DNA of 64,000 bases from Carallia brachiata (GCA_021464245.1 JADCRB010000035.1:1662842-1726841); one strand, 5' to 3'; shown: positions 23,701 through 38,160, counted from the first letter of the stretch. The notes: a model not told the origin generated them from the letters alone. Numbers and translations are program-made.

Positions 23701-25293
23701 ATTGCACACTTATTAGACGGAATTTAATGCATTTAACTCCCCAAAAGGTGTTCAAAATGCTTTTTGCATTGAAATTAATGGTTTTTGTAAGCATTAATGC
23801 TTAATTAAAGTGAAATTTGGGTTAAATAAGCCATTAAAATGAAAGAAAATCACTTATTTGCATGAAATGATGTGAGTTAGACTTTTTATTCATGCCACAA
23901 ATGGTTTTATGCAAGTAATAAACACAAATCATGATCAATTGCACACTTATTAGATGTAATTTAATGCATTTAACTCCCCAAAAGGTGTTTAAAATGATTT
24001 TTCCATTGAATTAAAGGTTTTTTATAAGCATTAATGTTTCATTTAAGTGTAATTTGGGTTAAATAAGCCATTAAAATGAAAAAAAAAATCACTTATTTGC
24101 TGAAATGAAGTGATTTAGACTCTTCATTCATGCCACAAATGGTTTTATGCAAGTAATAAACGCAAATCATGATCAATTTCAAGTTAATAAACGCAAATCA
24201 TGATCAATTGCACATTTATTAGACGGAATTTAATGCATTTAACTCCCCAAAAGGTGTTCAAATGCTTTTTGCATTGAAATTAATGGTTTTTGTAAGCATT
24301 AATGCTTAATTAAAGTGAAATTTGGGTTAATAAGCCATTAAAATGAAAGAAAAATCACTTATTTACATGAAATCAGTGATTTAGACTCTTTATTCATACC
24401 ACAAATGGTTTATGCGACTAATAAACGCAAATCATGATTAATTGCAACTAATAAATGCAAATCATGATCAATGCACACTTATTAGATGTAATTTAATGCA
24501 TTTAACTCCCCAAAAGGTTTTAAAAATGCTTTTTCCATTGAAATTAAAGTTTTTTATAAGCATTAATTATGTCATAGTGTTAAATTGGTTTGGGTTTATG
24601 CCGTTAAAATGAAAGAAAATCACTTATTTACACGAAATGAAGTTTTAAACTCTTTATTCATGCCACAAATGATATTATGCAACTAATAAACACAAATTAT
24701 GATCAATTGCCACTATTAGATGTAATTTAATGCATTTAACTCCAAAAAGGTGTTAAACATGCTTTTTCGATTTGAAATTAAAGGTTTTATAACAATTAAT
24801 GCTTCATTTAAGTGTAATTTGGGTTAATAAGCCATTAAAATGAAAACAAATCACTTATTCGCTTGAAATGAAGTGATTTAGACTCTTTATTCATGCCACA
24901 AATGGTTTTATGCAACTAATAACGCAAATCATTATCAATCGCACACTTATTATATAGAATTTAATGCATTTAACTCCCCAAAAGTTGTTGAAAATGCTTT
25001 TTTCCATTGAAATTAAAGGTTTTTATAAGCATTAATACTTCATTTAAGTGTAATTTGGGTTAAATAAGCCGTTTTAAAATGAAAGAAAATCACTTCTTTG
25101 CTTGCAATGAAGTGATTTAGACTCTTTATTCATGCCCCAAATGGTTTTATGCAACTAATAAATGCAAATCATGATCAATTGCAACTAATAAACGCAAATC
25201 ATGATCAATTGCACACTTATTAGACGGAATTTTAATGCATTTAACTCCCAAAAGGTGTTCAAAATGCTTTTGCATTGAAATTAATGGTTTTGT
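20751..25293. repeat. 4.5-kb HOR, copy 2
   Basis: 4543 bp. It contains, in order, the GTTATCAATCGC monomer, GTAACTTCAAGC (21689), ATTAATTGTTTTTGC, AAATAGTTTTATGC, the TTTCAAG monomers (22604, 24129), the GCGACTAAT monomers (22896, 24414) and the CTTCTTTGCTTGC monomers (23587, 25090). An internal 1.5-kb, six-monomer sub-period is visible because several markers occur twice per unit. An irregular patch lies at about 24565-24602. Confidence 0.9.
24565..24602. other. Scrambled patch inside a monomer
   Basis: The expected AATACTTCATTTAAGTG region is replaced by AATTATGTCATAGTGTTAAA followed by TTGGTTTGGGTTTATGCCG. The equivalent monomers at 23045, 27560, 29070 and 33590 are normal. It is either a private mutation cluster or a consensus error. 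Confidence 0.6.
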
Positions 25294-28200
25294 AAGCATT
25301 AATGCTTAATTAAAGTGAAATTTGGGTTAAATAAGCCATTAAAATGAAAGAAAATCACTTATTGCATGAAATGATGTGAGTTAGACTTTTTATTCATGCC
25401 ACAAATGGTTTTATGCAAGTAATAAACGCAAACATGATCAATTGCACACTTATTAGATGTAATTAACGCATTTAACTCCCCAAAAGGTGTTAAAATGCTT
25501 TTTTCATTGAAATTAAAGGTTTTTATAAGCATTAATGCTTCATTTAAGTGTAATTTTGGTTTAAATAAGCCATTAAAATGAAAACAAATCACTTATTTGC
25601 TTGAAATGAAGAGTTTTAGACTCTTTTTATCACGCCACAAATGATTTTATGCAACTAATAAACGCAATCGTTATCAATCGCACACTTATTAGATGGAATT
25701 TAATGCATTTAACTCCCAAAAGGTGTTAAAAATACTTTTTCCATTGAAATTAAAGGCTTTCATACGCATTAATGCTTATTAAAGTGAAATTTGGGTTAAA
25801 GGCCATTAAAATGAAAGGAAAATCACTTATGTGCACGAAATAAATGATTTAAACTCTTTATTCATGCCACAAATGATTTTATACAACTAATAACCACAAA
25901 TCATGATCAATTGCAACTAATAAACGCAAATCATGATCAATTGCACACTTATTAGACGGAATTTAACGCATTTAACTCCCAAAAGGTGTAAAAATGCTTT
26001 TTTCCATTGAAATTAAAGGTTTTTATAAGCATTCATGCTTCATTTAAGTGTAATTTGGGTTAAATAAGCCATTAAATTGAAAGAAAATCACTTATTTACA
26101 TGAAATGAAGTGATTTAGACTCTTATATTCATGCCACAAATGGTTTTATGCAACTAATAAACAATCATGATCAATTGCAACTAATAAACGCAAATCATGA
26201 TCAATTGCACACTTATTAGATGTAACTTCAAGCATTTAACTCCCCAAAAGGTGTTAAAATGCTTTTTCCATTGAAATTAAAGTTTTTTATAAGCATTAAT
26301 ACTTCATTTTAATTGTAATTTGAGTTAAATAAGCCGTTAAAATGAAAGAAAATCACTTATTTGCACGAAATGAAGTGATTTCTCTTTTTCATGCCACAAT
26401 GATTTTATGCAACTAATAAACACAAATTATGATCAATTGCACACTTATTAGATGTAATTTAATGCATTTAACCCCCAAAAGGTGTTAAAAATGGTTTTTC
26501 CATTGAAATTAAAGGTTTTTATAAGAATTAATGCTCATTTAAGTGTAATTTGGGTTAAATAAGCCATTAAAATGAAAAAAATATCACTTTTTGCTTGAAA
26601 TGAAGTGATTTAGACTCTTTATTCATGCCACAAATGATTTTATAATGCAACTAATAAACGCAAATCATGATCAATTGCAACTAATAAACGCAAATATTAT
26701 CAATTGCACACTTATTAGACGGAATTTAATGCATTTAACTCCCCAAAAGGTGTTAAAAATGCTTTTTACATTGAAATTAATTGTTTTTGCAAGCATTAAT
26801 GCTTAATTAAAGTGAAATTTGGGTTAAATAAGCTATTAAAATGAAAGAAAATCACTTATTTGCATGAAATGAAGTGATTTAGACTTTTATTCATGCCACA
26901 AATAGTTTTATGCAAGTAATAAACACAAATCATGATCAATTGCACACATATTAGATGTAATTTAATGCATTTAACTCCCCAAAAGGTGTTAAAAATGATT
27001 TTTCCATTGAAATTAAAGGTTTTTATAAGCATTAATGTTTCATTTAAGTGTAATTTGGGTTAAATAAGCCATTAAAATGAAAAAAAATCACTTATTTGCC
27101 TGAAATGAAGTGATTTAGACTCTTCATTCATGCCACAAATGGTTTTATGCAAGTAATAAACGCAAATCATGATCAATTTCAAGTAATAAACGCAAATCAT
27201 GATCAATTGCACATTTATTAGACGGAATTTAATGCATTTAACTCCCCAAAAGGTGTTCAAAATGCTTTTTGCATTGAAATTAATGGTTTTTTAAGCATTA
27301 ATGCTTAATTAAGTGAATTTGGGTTAAATAAGCCATTAAAATGAAAGAAAATCACTTATTTACATGAAATCAAGTGATTTAGACTCTTTATTCATACCAC
27401 AAATGGTTTTATGCGACTAATAAACGCAAATCATGATTAATTGCAACTAATAAATGCAAATCATGATCAATTGCACACTTATTAGATGTAATTTAATGCA
27501 TTTAACTCCCCAAAAGGTTTTAAAAATGCTTTTTCCATTGAAATTAAAGTTTTTTATAAGCATTAATACTTCATTTAAGTGTAATTTGGGTTAAATATGC
27601 CGTTAAAATGAAAGAAAATCACTTATTTACACGAAATGAAGTGATTTAAACTCTTTATTCATGCAACAAATGATATTATGCAACTAATAAACACAAATTA
27701 TGATCAATTGCACACATATTAGATGTAATTTAATGCATTTAACTCCCCAAAAGGTGTTAAACATGCTTTTTCGATTGAAATTAAAGGTTTTATAACAATT
27801 AATGCTTCATTTAAGTGTAATTTGGGTTAAATAAGCCATTAAAATGAAAACAAATCACTTATTCGCTTGAAATGAAGTGATTTAGACTCTTTATTCATGC
27901 CACAAATGGTTTTATGAACACTAATAAACGCAAATCATTATCAATCGCACACTTATTATATAGAATTTAATGCATTTAACTCCCCAAAAGTTGTTGAAAA
28001 TGCTTTTTCCATTGAAATTAAAGGTTTTTATAAGCATTAATACTTCATTTAAGTGTAATTTGGGTTAAATAAGCCGTTAAAATGAAAGAAAATCACTTCT
28101 TTGCTTGCAAATGAAGTGATTTAGACTCTTTATTCATGCCACAAATGGTTTTATGCAACTAATAAATGCAAATCATGATCAATTGCAACTAATAAACGCA

Positions 28201-29803
28201 AATCATGATCAATTGCACACTTATTAGACGGAATTTAATGCATTTAACTCCCCAAAAGGTGTTCAAAATGCTTTTTGCATTGAAATTAATGGTTTTTGTA
28301 AGCATTAATGCTTAATTAAAGTGAAATTTGGGTTAAATAAGCCATTAAAATGAAAGAAAATCACTTATTTGCATGAAATGATGTGAGTTAGACTTTTTAT
28401 TCATGCCACAAATGGTTTTATGCAAGTAATAAACACAAATCATGATCAATTGCACACTTATTAGATGTAATTTAATGCATTTAACTCCCCAAAAGGTGTT
28501 AAAATGATTTTTCCATTGAAATTAAAGGTTTTTATAAGCATTAATGTTTCATTTAAGTGTAATTTGGGTTAAATAAGCCATTAAAATGAAAAAAAATCAC
28601 TTATTTGCTGAAATGAAGTGATTTAGACTCTTATTCATGCCACAAATGGTTTTATGCAAGTAATAAACGCAAATCATGATCAATTTCAAGTAATAAACGC
28701 AAATCATGATCAATTGCACATTTATTAGACGGAATTTAATGCATTTAACTCCCCAAAAGGTGTTCAAAATGCTTTTTGCATTGAAATTAATGGTTTTTGT
28801 AAGCATTAATGCTTAATTAAAGTGAAATTTGGTTAAATAAGCCATTAAAATGAAAGAAAATCACTTATTTACATGAAATGAAGTGATTTAGACTCTTTAT
28901 TCATACCACAAATGGTTTTATGCGACTAATAAACGCAAATCATGATTAATTGCAACTAATAAATGCAAATCATGATCAATTGCACACTTATTAGATGTAA
29001 TTTAATGCATTTAACTCCCCAAAAGGTTTTAAAAATGCTTTTTCCATTGAAATTAAAGTTTTTTATAAGCATTAATACTTCATTTAAGTGTAATTTGGGT
29101 TAAATATGCCGTTAAAATGAAAGAAAATCACTTATTTACGAAATGAAGTGATTTAAACTCTTTATTCATGCCACAAATGATATTATGCAACTAATAAACA
29201 CAAATTATGATCAATTGCACACATATTAGATGTAATTTAATGCATTTAACTCCCCAAAAGGTGTTAAACATGCTTTTTCCATTGAAATTAAAGGTTTTAT
29301 AACAATTAATGCTTCATTTAAGTGTAATTTGGGTTAATAAGCCATTAAAATGAAAACAAATCACTTATTCGCTTGAAATGAAGTGATTTAGACTCTTTAT
29401 TCATGCCACAAATGGTTTTATGCAACTAATAAACGCAAATCATTATCAATCGCACACTTATTATATAGAATTTAATGCATTTAACTCCCCAAAAGTTGTT
29501 GAAAATGCTTTTTCCATTGAAATTAAAGGTTTTTATAAGCATTAATACTTCATTTAAGTGTAATTTGGGTTAAATAAGCCGTTAAAATGAAAGAAAATCA
29601 CTTCTTTGCTTGCAATGAAGTGATTTAGACTCTTTATTCATGCCACAAATGGTTTTATGCAACTAATAAATGCAAATCATGATCAATTGCAACTAATAAA
29701 CGCAAATCATGATCAATTGCACACTTATTAGACGGAATTTAATGCATTTAACTCCCCAAAAGGTGTTCAAAATGCTTTTTGCATTGAAATTAATGGTTTT
29801 TGT
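25294..29803. repeat. 4.5-kb HOR, copy 3
   Basis: 4510 bp with the same marker order as copy 2: GTAACTT 26222, TTTCAAG monomers 27129 and 28636, GCGAC 27413 and 28922, CTTCTTTGCTTGC 28097 and 29600. Deletions cluster in 25400-26400; the remainder is clean. Confidence 0.9.
29595..29626. repeat. Inverted repeat, 10-bp stem variant
   Basis: In the CTTCTTTGCTTGCAATG class the arms lengthen to AAATCACTTC (29595-29604) and GAAGTGATTT (29617-29626). The same class occurs near 20550, 23587, 25090, 28097, 32610, 41626, 44590 and 48555, and marks fixed positions in the HOR. It shows that the dyad is retained although the loop sequence differs from the common GCATGAAATG form. Confidence 0.85.
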
Positions 29804-32800
29804 AAGCATTAATGCTTAATTAAAGTGAAATTTGGGTTAAATAAGCCATTAAAATGAAAGAAAATCACTTATTTGCATGAAATGATGTGAGTTAGACTTT
29901 TTATTCATGCCACAAATGGTTTTATGCAAGTAATAAACGCAAATCATGATCAATTGCACACTTATTAGATGTAATTTAATGCATTTAACTCCCCAAAAGG
30001 TGTTAAAAATGCTTTTTTCCATTGAAATTAAAGGTTTTTATAAGCATTAATGCTTCATTTAAGTGTAATTTGGTTAAATAAGCCATTAAAATGAAAAAAT
30101 CACTTATTTGCTTGAAATGAAGAGTTTAGACTCTTTATTCATGCCACAAATGGTTTTATTGCAACTAATAAACGCAAATCGTTATCAATCGCAAACACTT
30201 ATTAGATGGAATTTAATGCATTTAACTCCCCAAAAGGTGTTAAAAATGCTTTTTCATTGAAATTAAAGGTTTCATAAGCATTAATGCTTAATTAAAGTGA
30301 AATTTGGGTTAAATAGGCCATTAAAATGAAAGAAAATCACTTATGTGCACGAAATGAAATTGATTTAAACTCTTTATTCATGCCACAAATGATTTTACAA
30401 CTAATAACCACAAATCATGATCAATTGCAACTAATAAACGCAAATCATATCAATTGCACACTTATTAGACGGAATTTAACGCATTTAACTCCCCAAAAGG
30501 TGTTAAAAATGCTTTTTCCATTGAAATTAAAGGTTTTTATAAGCATTCATGCTTCATTTAAGTGTAATTTGGGTTAAATAAGCCATTAAATTGAAAGAAA
30601 ATCACTTATTTACATGAAATGAAGTGATTTAGACTCTTTATTCATGCCACAAATGGTTTTATGCAACTAATAAACACAAATCATGATCAATTGCAACTAA
30701 TAAACGCAAATCATGATCAATTGCACACTTATTAGATGTAACTTAAAGCATTTAACTCCCCAAAAGGTGTTAAAAATGCTTTTTCCATTGAAATTAAAGT
30801 TTTTTATAAGCATTAATACTTCATTTTAAGTGTAATTTGAGTGAAATAAGCCGTTAAAATGAAAGAAAATCACTTATTTGCACGAAATGAAGTGATTTAA
30901 ACTCTTTATTCATGCCACAAATGATTTTATGCAACTAATAAACACAAATTATGATCAATTGCACACTTATTAGATGTAATTTAATGCATTTAACACCCCA
31001 AAAGGTGTTAAAAATGGTTTTTCCATTGAAATTAAAGGTTTTTATAAGAATTAATGCTTCATTTAAGTGTAATTTGGGTTAAATAAGCCATTAAATGAAA
31101 AAAATATCACTATTTGCTTGAAATGAAGTGATTTAGACTCTTTATTCATGCCACAAATGATTTTTATGCAACTAATAAACGCAAATCATGATCAATTGCA
31201 ACTAATAAACGCAAATAATTATCAATTGCACACTTATTAGACGGAATTTAATGCATTTAACACTCCCCAAAAGGTGTTAAAAATGCTTTTTACATTGAAT
31301 TAATTGTTTTTTGCAAGCATTAATGCTTAATTAAAAGTGAAATTTGGGTTAATAAGCTATTAAAATGAAAGAAAATCACTTATTTGCATGAAATGAAGTG
31401 ATTTAGACTTTTTATTCATGCCACAAATAGTTTTATGCAAGTAATAAACACAAATCATGATCAATTGCACACATATTAGATGTAATTTAATGCATTTAAC
31501 TCCCCAAAAGGTGTGTAAAAATGATTTTTCCATTGAAATTAAAGGTTTTTAAAGCATTAATGTTTCATTTAAGTGTAATTTGGGTTAAATAAGCCATTAA
31601 AATGAAAAAAATCACTTATTTGCCTGAAATGAAGTGATTTAGACTCTTTATTCATGCCACAAATGGTTTTATGCAAGTAATAAACGCAAATCATGATCAA
31701 TTTCAAGTAATAAACGAAATCATGATCATTGCACATTATTAGACGGAATTTAATGCATTTTAACTCCCCAAAAGGTGTTCAAAATGCTTTTTGCATTGAA
31801 ATTAATGGTTTTGTAAGCATTAATGCTTAATTAAAGTGAAATTTGGGTTAAATAAGCCATTAAAATGAAAGAAAATCACTTATTTACATGAAATCAAGTG
31901 ATTTAGACTCTTTATTCATACCACAAATGGTTTTATGCGACTAATAAACGCAAATCATGATTAATTGCAACTAATAAATGCAAATCATGATCAATTGCAC
32001 ACTTATTAGATGTAATTTAATGCATTTAACTCCCCAAAAGGTTTTAAAAATGCTTTTTCCTTGAAATTAAAGTTTTTATAAGCATTAATACTTCATTTAA
32101 GTGTAATTTGGGTTAAATATGCCGTTAAAAATGAAGAAAATCACTTATTTACACGAAATGAAGTGATTTAAACTCTTTATTCATGCACAAATGATATTAT
32201 GCAACTAATAAACACAATTATGATCAATTGCACACATATTAGATGTAATTTAATGCATTTAACTCCCCAAAAGGTGTTAAACATGCTTTTTCGATTGAAA
32301 TTAAAGGTTTTATAAACAAAATGCTTCATTTAAGTGTAATTTGGGTTAAATAAGCCATTAAAATGAAAACAAATCACTTATTCGCTTGAAATGAAGTGAT
32401 TTAGACTCTTTATTCATGCCACAAATGGTTTTATGCAACTAATAAACGCAAATCATTATCAATCGCACACTTATTATATAGAATTTAATGCATTTAACTC
32501 CCCAAAAGTTGTTGAAAATGCTTTTTCCATTGAAATTAAAGGTTTTTATAAGCATTAATACTTCATTTAAGTGTAATTTGGGTTAAAAGCCGTTAAAATG
32601 AAAGAAAATCACTTCTTTGCTTGCAATGAAGTGATTTAGACTCTTTATTCATGCCACAAATGGTTTTATGCAACTAATAAATGCAAATCATGATCAATTG
32701 CAACTAATAAACGCAAATCATGATCAATTGCACACTTATTAGACGGAATTTAATGCATTTAACTCCCCAAAAGGTGTTCAAAATGCTTTTTGCATTGAAA

Positions 32801-34325
32801 TTAATGGTTTTTGTAAGCATTAATGCTTAATTAAAGTGAAATTTGGGTTAAATAAGCCATTAAAATGAAAGAAAATCACTTATTTGCATGAAATGAAGTG
32901 AGTTAGACTTTTTATTCATGCCACAAATGGTTTTATGCAAGTAATAAACACAAATCATGATCAATTGCACACTTATTAGATGTAATTTAATGCATTTAAC
33001 TCCCCAAAAGGTGTTAAAAATGATTTTTCCATTGAAATTAAAGGTTTTTATAAGCATTAATGTTTCATTTAAGTGTAATTTGGGTTAAATAAGCCATTAA
33101 AATGAAAAAAAATCACTTATTTGCCTGAAATGAAGTGATTTAGACTCTTCATTCATGCCACAAATGGTTTTATGCAAGTAATAAACGCAAATCATGATCA
33201 ATTTCAAGTAATAAACGCAAATCATGATCAATTGCACATTTATTAGACGGAATTTAATGCATTTAACTCCCCAAAAGGTGTTCAAAATGCTTTTTGCATT
33301 GAAATTAATGGTTTTTGTAAGCATTAATGCTTAATTAAAGTGAAATTTGGGTTAAATAAGCCATTAAAATGAAAGAAAATCACTTATTTACATGAAATCA
33401 AGTGATTTAGACTCTTTATTCATACCACAAATGGTTTTATGCGACTAATAAACGCAAATCATGATTAATTGCAACTAATAAATGCAAATCATGATCAATT
33501 GCACACTTATTAGATGTAATTTAATGCATTTAACTCCCCAAAAGGTTTTAAAAATGCTTTTTCCATTGAAATTAAAGTTTTTTATAAGCATTAATACTTC
33601 ATTTAAGTGTAATTTGGGTTAAATATGCCGTTAAAATGAAAGAAAATCACTTATTTACACGAAATGAAGTGATTTAAACTCTTTATTCATGCCACAAATG
33701 ATATTATGCAACTAATAAACACAAATTATGATCAATTGCACACATATTAGATGTAATTTAATGCATTTAACTCCCCAAAAGGTGTTAAACATGCTTTTTC
33801 GATTGAAATTAAAGGTTTTATAACAATTAATGCTTCATTTAAGTGTAATTTGGGTTAAATAAGCCATTAAAATGAAAACAAATCACTTATTCGCTTGAAA
33901 TGAAGTGATTTAGACTCTTTATTCATGCCACAAATGGTTTTATGCAACTAATAAACGCAAATCATTATCAATCGCACACTTATTATATAGAATTTAATGC
34001 ATTTAACTCCCCAAAAGTTGTTGAAAATGATTTTTCCATTGAAGTTAAAGGTTTTTATAAGCATTAATGCTTCATTTAAGTGTAATTTGGGTTAAATAAG
34101 CCATTAAAATGAAAAAAAATCACTTATTTGCTTGAAATGAAGTGATTTAGACTGTTTATTCATTCCACAAATGGTTTTATGCAACTAATAAACGCAAATC
34201 ATGATCAATTGCAGCTAATAAATGCAAATCATGATCAATTGCACACTTATTAGACGGAATTTAATGCATTTAACTCCCCAAAAGGTGTTAAAAATGCTTT
34301 TTACAGTGAAATTAATGGTTTTTGT
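29804..34325. repeat. 4.5-kb HOR, copy 4
   Basis: 4522 bp. GTAACTT at 30738, TTTCAAG monomers at 31653 and 33154, GCGAC at 31937 and 33441, CTTCTTTGCTTGC near 32610. At about 34020-34170 the unit differs from copies 2 and 3: the monomer expected to carry CTTCTTTGCTTGC carries TTGCTTG and is followed by GCAGCTAATAAATGC, so the end of this copy is already rearranged. Confidence 0.88.
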
Positions 34326-35940
34326 AAGCATTAATGCTTAATTAAAGTGAAATTTGGGTTAAATAAGCCATTAAAATGAAAGAAAATCACTTATTTGCAT
34401 GAAATGAAGTGATTTAGACTTTTTGTTCGTGCCACAAATGGTTTTATGCAAGTAATAAATGCAAATCATGATCAATTGCACACTTATTAGATGTAATTTA
34501 ACGCATTTAACTCCCCAAAAGGTGTTAAAAATGCTTTTTTCATTGAAATTAAAGGTTTTTATAAGCATTAATGCTTCATTTAAGTGTAATTTTGGTTAAA
34601 TAAGCCATTAAAATGAAAACAAATCACTTATTTGCTTGAAATGAAGAGTTTTAGACTCTTTATTCATGCCACAAATGGTTTTATGCAACTAATAAACGCA
34701 AATCGTTATCAATCGCACACTTATTAGATGGAATTTAATGCATTTAACTCCCCAAAAGGTGTTAAAAATGCTTTTTCCATTGAAATTAAAGGTTTTCATA
34801 AGCATTAATGCTTAATTAAAGTGAAATTTGGGTTAAATAGGCCATTAAAATGAAAGAAAATCACTTATGTGCACGAAATGAATTGATTTAAACTCTTTAT
34901 TCATGCCACAAATGATTTTGTACAACTAATAAACACAAATCATGATCAATTACAACTAATAAACGCAAATCATTATCAATTGCACACTTATTAGACGGAA
35001 TTTAACGCATTTAACTCCCCAAAAGGTGTTAAAAATGCTTTTTCCATTGAAATTAAAGGTTTTTATAAGCATTCATGCTTCATTTAAGTGTAATTTGGGT
35101 TAAATAAGCAATTAAATTGAAAGAAAATCACTTATTTACATGAAATGAAGTGATTTAGACTCTTTATTCATGCCACAAATGGTTTTATGCAACTAATAAA
35201 CATAAATCATGATCAATTGCAACTAATAAACGCAAATCATGATCAATTGCACACTTATTAGATGTAACTTCAAGCATTTAACTCCCCAAAAGGTGTTAAA
35301 AATGCTTTTTCCATTGAAATTAAAGTTTTTTATAAGCATTAATACTTCATTTTAGTTGTAATTTGAGTTAAATAAGCCGTTAAAATGAAAGAAAATCACT
35401 TATTTGCACGAAATGAAGTGATTTAAACTCTTTATTCATGCCACAAATGATTTTATGCAACTAATAAACACAAATTATGATCAATTGCACACTTATTAGA
35501 TGTAATTTAATGCATTTAACACCCCAAAAGGTGTTAAAAATGGTTTTTCCATTGAAATTAAAGGTTTTTATAAGAATTAATGCATCATTTAAGTGTAATT
35601 TGGGTTAAATAAGCCATTAAAATGAAAAAAAATATCACTTTTTGCTTGAAATGAAGTGATTTAGACTTTTATTCATGCCACAAATGATTTTATGCAACTA
35701 ATAAACGCAAATCATGATCAATTGCAACTAATAAACGCAAATAATTATCAATTGCACACTTATTAGACGGAATTTAATGCATTTAACTCCCCAAAAGGTG
35801 TTAAAAATGCTTTTTACATTGAAATTAATTGTTTTTGCAAGCATTAATGCTTAATTAAAGTGAAATTTGGGTTAAATAAGCTATTAAAATGAAAGAAAAT
35901 CACTTATTTGCATGAAATGAAGTGATTTAGACTTTTTATT
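34326..35940. repeat. 4.5-kb HOR, copy 5 (truncated)
   Basis: Follows the 4.5-kb register through GTAACTT at 35274 up to the AAATAGTTTTATGC monomer starting at 35941. There it switches to sequence that normally lies about 2.27 kb later in the unit. The next equivalent unit start is at 36580, only 2254 bp after 34326. Confidence 0.85.
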
Positions 35941-36176
35941 CATGCCACAAATAGTTTTATGCAAGTAATAAACACAAATCATGATCAATTGCACACATAT
36001 TAGATGTAATTTAATGCATTTAACTCCCCAAAAGGTGTTAAACATGCTTTTTCCATTGAAATTAAAGGTTTTATAACAATTAATGCTTCATTTAAGTGTA
36101 ATTTGGGTTAAATAAGCCATTAAAATGAAAACAAATCACTTATTCGCTTGAAAGGAAGTGATTTAGACTCTTTATT
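35941..36176. repeat. Hybrid monomer marking the HOR truncation
   Basis: The left half (ACAAATAGTTTTATGC, CAAGTAATAAACAC) belongs to the monomer seen near 31425 in copy 4. The right half (GTTAAACATGC, TTTTATAACAATTAATGC, ATTCGCTTG) belongs to the monomer seen near 33700. Both parents share CACACATATTAGATGTAATT, so the crossover probably fell in that identical stretch. The implied loss is about 2.27 kb, matching 4520 minus 2254. Confidence 0.85.
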
Positions 36177-38160
36177 CATGCCACAAATGGTTTTATGCAA
36201 CTAATAAACGCAAATCATTATCAATCGCACACTTATTAGATGGAATTTAATGCATTTAACTCCCCAAAAGGAGTTAAAAATGCATTTTTCATTGAAATTA
36301 AAGGTTTTTATAAGCATTAATGCTTCATTTAAGTGTAATTTGGGTTAAATAAGCCATTAAAATGAAAAAAAAATCACTTATTTGCTTGAAATGAAGTGAT
36401 TTAGACTCTTTATTCATGCCACAAATGGTTTTATGCAACTAATAAACGCAAATCATGATCAATTGCAACTAATAAACGCAAATCATTATCACTTGCACAC
36501 TTATTAGACGGAATTTAATGCATTTAACTCCCCAAAACGTGTTAAAAATGCTTTTTACATTGAAATTAATGGTTTTTGTAAGCATTAATGCTTAATTAAA
36601 GTGAAATTTGGGTTAAATAAGCCATTAAAATGAAAGAAAATCACTTATTTGCATGAAATGAAGTGATTTAGACTTTTTATTCGTGCCACAAATGGTTTTA
36701 TGCAAGTAATAAACGCAAATCATGATCAATTGCACACTTATTAGATGTAATTTAACGCATTTAACTCCCCAAAAGGTGTTAAAATGCTTTTTTCATTGAA
36801 ATTAAAGGTTTTTATAAGCATTAATGCTTCATTTAAGTGTAATTTTGGTTAAATAAGCCATTAAAATGAAAAAAAATCACTTATTTGCTTGAAATGAAGA
36901 GTTTTAGACTCTTTATTCATGCCACAAATGGTTTTATGCAACTAATAAACGCAAATCGTTATGAATCGCACACTTATTAGATGGAATTTAATGCATTTAA
37001 CTCCCCAAAAGGTGTTAAAAATGCTTTTTCCATTTAAATTAAAGGTTTTTATAAGCATTAATGCTTCATTTAAGTGTAATTTGGGTTAAATAAGCCATTA
37101 AAATGAAAAAAAATCACTTATTTGCTTGAAATGAAGTGATTTAGACTCTTTATTCATGCCACAAATGGTTTTATGCAACTAATAAACGCAAATCATGATC
37201 AATTGCAACTAATAAACGCAAATCATTATCAATTGCACACTTATTAGACGGAATTTAATGCATTTAACTCCCCAAAAGGTGTTAAACATGCTTTTTCCAT
37301 TGAAATTAAAGGTTTTATAACAATTAATGCTTCATTTAAGTGTAATTTGGGTTAAATAAGCCATTAAAATGAAAACAAATCACTTATTCGCTTGAAATGA
37401 AGTGATTTAGACTCTTTATTCATGCCACAAATGGTTTTATGCAACTAATAAACGCAAATCATTATCAATCGCACACTTATTAGATAGAATTTAATGCATT
37501 TAACTCCCCAAAAGTTGTTGAAAATGCTTTTTCCATTGAAATTATAGGTTTTTATAAGCATTAATACTTCATTTAAGTGTAATTTGGGTTAAATAAGCCG
37601 TTAAAATGAAAGAAAATCACTACTTTGCTTGCAATGAAGTGATTTAGACTCTTTATTCATGCCACAAATGGTTTTATGCAATTAATAAATGCAAATCATG
37701 ATCAATTGCAACTAATAAACGCAAATCATGATCAATTGCACACTTATTAGACGGAATTTAATGCATTTAACTCCCCAAAAGGTGTTCAAAATGCTTTTTG
37801 CATTGAAATTAATGGTTTTTGTAAGCATTAATGCTTAATTAAAGTGAAATTTAGGTTAAATAAGCCATTAAAATGAAAGAAAATCACTTATTTGCATGAA
37901 AGGATGTGAGTTAGACTTTTTATTCATGCCACAAATGGTTTTATGCAAGTAATAAACACAAATCATGATCAATTGCACACTTATTAGATGTAATTTAATG
38001 CATTTAACTCCCCAAAAGGTGTTAAAAATGATTTTTCCATTGAAATTAAAGGTTTTTATAAGCATTAATGTTTCATTTAAGTGTAATTTGGGTTAAATAA
38101 GCCATTAAAATGAAAAAAATCACTTATTTGCTTGAAATGAAGTGATTTAGACTCTTTATT
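36177..38160. repeat. Rearranged HOR block between truncated copy and A-B-B-A domain
   Basis: Eight monomers or so. It contains the CTTTTTATTCGTGCC/TTTAACGC monomer again (after 36580), a GTTATGAATCGC monomer, a second hybrid-like GTTAAACATGC monomer near 37285 and a CTTTGCTTGC monomer near 37620. Sequence is clean. It resembles parts of the 4.5-kb unit in altered order. No gene was seen. Confidence 0.8.

Noticed and set aside
30326..30577. Plus-strand open frame of 83 codons
   Set aside because: Spans one 267-bp monomer in a frame normally closed; opened by local indels in a deletion-prone block. No protein features.
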